Origin: Halovenus carboxidivorans
GTDB taxonomy: Archaea; Halobacteriota; Halobacteria; Halobacteriales; Haloarculaceae
Reading direction: 5' to 3'
DNA length: 64,000 nucleotides
NCBI RefSeq assembly: GCF_009831575.1
Contig: NZ_WUUT01000001.1
Coordinates: 953,345-1,017,344 of the forward strand
Shown here: positions 61,408-64,000 of the stretch, in pieces
How positions within the stretch are numbered: the stretch's first letter is position 1
Layout: every line of letters begins with the position of its first letter
Program-made: the position numbers and the translations under genes
The notes under the pieces: model-generated
Told to the model about the DNA's origin: nothing
Database searches by the model: none
The model's input: the letters and a program-made list of their open reading frames with translations, nothing else

Positions 61408-62169
61408 TCACTCCCGCGCACCGTCGAGCTGTCGGGCGATGAGCCCCGCCTGGACGCCCGCTGTAAATCCGGCGTCGATATTGACTACTGACAGGGCAGT
61501 ACAGGACTGTAACAGTCCGGATAGCGCCGCTTCACCCTCGCCGCCGTGGCCGTATCCGGTCGAGATCGGGAGTCCGATGATCGGTACGTCGACGAGTCCG
61601 GCGAGGACGGTCGGCAGGGCACCTTCCCGTCCGGCCGCGACGATGAGTACGTCCTGTTCGCGCAACCGTGGCACCTGGTCGAGCATCCGGTCGAGCGACG
61701 CGACACCGATGTCCTCGACCCGTTCGACAGTCGCGCCCATCTCTCGGAGGATAGTCGCCGCCTCTCCGGCGGGCATCGCGTCGGACGTGCCGGCGGTGAC
61801 GACCCCGACCGTCGCGTCGAGATCCGGACGGTCGAACTCCGATTCGTGTACGACGACCGTCTGTGCTCGCTCGTCGACTGTGATCGTCATCTCCGGATCG
61901 CTGGCGTATTGCTCCTCCAGTGCTGCCGTCGTCGTCGCCGTCGCGCGAGTGACGATGGCCCGTCCGGTCCCGGCGAGGCTCGTTTCGACGAGCATCTGGA
62001 TCTCCTCGGTGGTCTTTCCGGCCGCGAGAATCACTTCGGGGACGCCCGCCCGCTTCGCCCGCGCCGTGTCGAACCGGCCGGCGTCGCTGGTGACGTACCC
62101 GCGCAGTTCCGATTCCGCGGCCGCCGGCGACAGGTCTCCGTCGGCGACCGCTTCGAGCAGTTCGCGCAT
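61408..62169 (-). CDS. larB: LarB, nickel-pincer cofactor synthase (P2CMN synthase)
   Basis: 253 aa. The AIR-carboxylase-like core has VGVVTAGTSDAMPAGEAATI, EDIGVASLDRML, VLIVAAGREGALPTVLAGLV and PISTGYGHGGEGEAAL; the N-terminus EVILAAGKTTEEI is LarB-specific. It carboxylates and hydrolyses nicotinic acid adenine dinucleotide in nickel-pincer cofactor synthesis. No larC, larE or larA lies in the window. Confidence 0.93.
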   Translation of the reverse strand: MRELLEAVADGDLSPAAAESELRGYVTSDAGRFDTARAKRAGVPEVILAAGKTTEEIQMLVETSLAGTGRAIVTRATATTTAALEEQYASDPEMTITVDERAQTVVVHESEFDRPDLDATVGVVTAGTSDAMPAGEAATILREMGATVERVEDIGVASLDRMLDQVPRLREQDVLIVAAGREGALPTVLAGLVDVPIIGLPISTGYGHGGEGEAALSGLLQSCTALSVVNIDAGFTAGVQAGLIARQLDGARE

Positions 62170-62308
62170 ACCGGAACAAGCGGAGCCGGATACTCGTCGC
62201 TGTCGGTTGGGCCCTCGGCAGAAATCACCGGCGAAACGGCCCGCACAGGCGGCGAAACCGGAGAGAAACGGGAAAGCTTATAAACGATCCTCGAAAAAGC
62301 TCGCCTGT

Positions 62309-62476
62309 ATGGCAGACCTAATTGTCAAAGCCGCCGTGAAAGAAGAGCTCGACGACATGAACGTAGCATCGGACTTCTACAGTGCCCTCGACGACGAGGT
62401 CGAGGAACTGCTCGAAGACGCCGCGCGACGCGCGGAAGCAAACGACCGCAAGACGGTCCAGCCGCGCGACCTGTAA
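62309..62476 (+). CDS. DUF1931-like histone-fold microprotein
   Basis: 55 aa (MADLIVKAAVKEELDDMNVA...TVQPRDL). Helical with the AAVKEELDD...LDDEVEELLEDAARRA pattern of the DUF1931 histone-fold family; the C-terminal KTVQPRDL resembles the histone K-T-V...D-L tail. A TATA-like GCTTATAAACG lies ~28 bp upstream, so it is leaderless. DUF1931 proteins may bind DNA or act as an alternative histone fold; role unknown. Confidence 0.85.
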   Translation: MADLIVKAAVKEELDDMNVASDFYSALDDEVEELLEDAARRAEANDRKTVQPRDL

Positions 62477-62500
62477 GGCGATTTCCCCGTCTGGGGAACT

Positions 62501-63181
62501 TTATTCTGTCCGGTGAACCACGCCGTCAGCCGTTCCTATGTAGATCTCGTCGGCGAGACCGACGAACAGGCCGTGCTCGACGACGCCCGGTAGCTGTGAG
62601 AGTTGCCGTGCGAGCGCCGCAGGCTCCTCGATCTCCCCGAACGAACAGTCGACGACCAGGTTGCCGTTGTCCGTCACGACGGGGCCGTCCTTCCGCTCGG
62701 CGCTCCGGAGTGTCGGTTCCCCGCCGAGGTCTCCGAGCCGTCGGCTCACGGTCGGTCGCGCGTCGGGCAAGACCTCGACCGGAACCGGATGGTCCAACGT
62801 CTCGGTTTCCTTCGTCGGGTCGGCGACGATGAGCAGTCGGTCGGCGGCGCTATCGACGACCTTCTCGCGTGCGTGCGCTGCGCCCCCTCCTTTGATCAGC
62901 GTCGTCCCGGCGATCTGGTCCGCCCCGTCGATTGCGATATCGGGCGTCGCGTCTTCGAGGGTCACCAGCGGAATCCCCGCCTCCCGGGCGCGCTGGCGCG
63001 ACTGGTAGGAGGTCGCAATTCCGGTGATCTCCAGCCCGTCGTCGACTCGCTCACCCAGTTTGTCGATTGCAAACCCGGCGGTACTGCCCGTCCCGAGGCC
63101 GACGACCATCCCCGAGGAGACGGCCGTGACGGCACGCTCGGCGGCCCGTCGTTTCTGCTGGTCGGTCCCACCGCGTTTCAT
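62501..63181 (-). CDS. rpiA: Ribose-5-phosphate isomerase A
   Basis: 226 aa. RpiA signatures GLGTGSTAGFAIDKLGERV, IDGADQI (catalytic Asp), KGGGAAHAREKVVDSAADRL with the catalytic Lys/Glu region, and GVVEHGLFVGLADEIYIG. It interconverts ribulose-5-P and ribose-5-P for nucleotide synthesis. TTTTATC ~25-30 bp upstream (minus) suggests a leaderless mRNA. Confidence 0.96.
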   Translation of the reverse strand: MKRGGTDQQKRRAAERAVTAVSSGMVVGLGTGSTAGFAIDKLGERVDDGLEITGIATSYQSRQRAREAGIPLVTLEDATPDIAIDGADQIAGTTLIKGGGAAHAREKVVDSAADRLLIVADPTKETETLDHPVPVEVLPDARPTVSRRLGDLGGEPTLRSAERKDGPVVTDNGNLVVDCSFGEIEEPAALARQLSQLPGVVEHGLFVGLADEIYIGTADGVVHRTE

Positions 63182-63237
63182 ACCCGCTTGTCTCCGCCCG
63201 CTGTGATAAAATCTTCCGGGACGAACGAGTTCGTAAC

Positions 63238-63245
63238 GTATATTT
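63238..63245 (+). promoter_or_regulatory. TATA box of tRNA-His
   Basis: GTATATTT, 28-35 bp upstream of the tRNA-His 5' end. Confidence 0.6.
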
Positions 63246-63272
63246 GTCCCACTGAGTTACGTGCAGGTGCGT

Positions 63273-63344
63273 GTCCGGGCTGGGGTAATGGTATCCTTTG
63301 GGCTTGTGGTGCCCAAGACGCGGGTTCGATTCCCGCGCCCGGAC
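63273..63344 (+). tRNA. tRNA-His (GTG)
   Basis: Cloverleaf with encoded G-1 (63273) facing C73 (63344), the histidine identity pair. Acceptor TCCGGGC/GCCCGGA, anticodon stem GGGC/GCCC with loop TTGTGGT (anticodon GTG), T stem GCGGG/CCCGC with loop TTCGATT. No CCA encoded. Confidence 0.96.
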
Positions 63345-63358
63345 CTTCTCCTGGGAAA

Positions 63359-63385
63359 TCGAGACCGAACATCGTGAGGTCTCGA
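63359..63385. repeat. Inverted repeat TCGAGACC-N11-GGTCTCGA downstream of tRNA-His
   Basis: Perfect 8-bp arms with an 11-nt loop, 15 bp after tRNA-His. It could be a transcription terminator or part of an element junction. Confidence 0.6.
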
Positions 63386-63527
63386 ATGCGAATGGTGAAA
63401 GCGTGAGCAGCGTGAGGACTAAAAGTCCGCCGCAAGGGAAATGAACTTTAGAACTCCTGCTCTCGCACTGAAGGAAGTGAGTGAGCCAGACCGTCATGCT
63501 TGTGAAGTGACACTACTCGGTTCCGGA

Positions 63528-64000
63528 TTACTCCAAGTACCCGAGATCGCGGAGCTGAGACCGCATGTTGTCCGTGAGTTGGCTCTCCTCTGTACTCTCG
63601 ACGCGCTGGCCGTCTGTTTCGAGCCACTCGTCGACCATCTCCTGGAACTCAGCAGTCGTCTCTGGATGGTCAGCGCTCACGTCAGTTTCCTCATCTGGCG
63701 GGACGAGCAACTCGCTCCGATCCTCACTCGTCTGAAACCGGTACTCGTGAGTCCGGTAGGAGGTGAGCAATCCGGAGTGGTACCGATCCGTGTCGAAGTC
63801 CGGATTTCGTTCGAGGTACACCTCGAAATCTTCTGGACCACGTTGGCTGATGGCTCCCTCGCGAGTCTGTTGCCGGAGGTCAACACCGTGGAACGTGTCG
63901 GTATCACCGCCGGCCTGTGTGACCAGCGTGGTCATGAGATCGACATGTTGAACGATGTCGTCTGTGGCGCCCCCAATCTCGTCGAACCCGTGGACGATCA
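63528..64000 (-). CDS. Sulfatase/alkaline-phosphatase superfamily protein, 3' end only (5' end outside window)
   Basis: Minus-strand frame open to the window edge, ~157 residues visible. FDEIGGATDDIVQHVDLMTT and the C-terminal LTDNMRSQLRDLGYLE are typical of haloarchaeal sulfatases, whose substrate is often a sulfated sugar or lipid. The N-terminal catalytic Cys/Ser motif lies beyond the window. It sits 184 bp past tRNA-His, a common place for envelope and glycan genes gained by transfer. Confidence 0.72.
   Translation of the reverse strand, partial: IVHGFDEIGGATDDIVQHVDLMTTLVTQAGGDTDTFHGVDLRQQTREGAISQRGPEDFEVYLERNPDFDTDRYHSGLLTSYRTHEYRFQTSEDRSELLVPPDEETDVSADHPETTAEFQEMVDEWLETDGQRVESTEESQLTDNMRSQLRDLGYLE

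Overview
The window is chromosomal DNA of an extremely halophilic archaeon (class Halobacteria). The evidence is high G+C, very acidic proteins, haloarchaeal small zinc proteins, ribosomal protein L21e, a CDC48 ATPase, fibrillarin/Nop5, archaeal-type methionine adenosyltransferase and shikimate kinase, a SAMP2-type ubiquitin-like protein, HalX response regulators, and TATA-like boxes about 25-30 bp upstream of start codons (leaderless mRNAs). The family (for example Haloarculaceae) cannot be fixed from the sequence alone.

Layout. 1-6.1 kb, minus strand: the ssDNA-binding operon rpa1-rpap1-rpe followed closely by a PAS histidine kinase, a HalX response regulator and a second, truncated kinase. 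6.2-15.1 kb, plus: a triple DUF2249 protein, an ABC-2 exporter preceded by a 25-codon ORF, a zinc-ribbon membrane protein, a MOSC protein, an aminoglycoside-phosphotransferase-like kinase, and a GlmU-like/GlmS pair for UDP-GlcNAc precursors. 15.15-18.5 kb: L21e, tRNA-Ala(GGC), then an AT-rich patch with repeated copies of the tRNA 3' end, decayed ORFs and two lipoprotein genes. This looks like the scar of one or more elements integrated at the tRNA. 18.5-43.4 kb: housekeeping core, comprising a membrane PAS kinase, AhcY, glutaredoxin, two cupins, CDC48, AroK/AroQ, a zinc-finger DEAD/DEAH helicase, an MFS transporter, a PQQ-repeat Tat protein, an S9 peptidase, ThiI, a CBS protein, methionine adenosyltransferase, a CYTH protein, FKBP, fibrillarin/Nop5 and an acyl-CoA synthetase.

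43.4-51.3 kb is the most distinctive region. MoaC and a MobB-MoaE fusion face a three-gene operon on the minus strand encoding a type II DMSO-reductase-family molybdoenzyme: a Tat-exported catalytic subunit, a ferredoxin-like subunit and a TorD/NarJ-like chaperone. Its FS0 cluster motif deviates from the family (Asp where Cys is expected) and no haem or membrane subunit is encoded next to it. Its promoter has a TATA box, a perfect CCCCTT-N3-AAGGGG palindrome, four 21-bp-phased repeats and a 23-codon leader ORF.

51.5-63.2 kb: three UspA-family genes, tRNA-Glu(TTC), a SIMPL protein, fatty-acid beta-oxidation genes (HADH/ECH fusion and acyl-CoA dehydrogenase), a candidate structured ncRNA, SAMP2 plus GNAT, a phosphohexomutase, a DUF7563-like zinc microprotein, LarB, a histone-fold microprotein and RpiA. 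63.27-64 kb: tRNA-His(GTG) with an encoded G-1, followed by the 3' end of a sulfatase-superfamily gene that may open another tRNA-associated accessory region.
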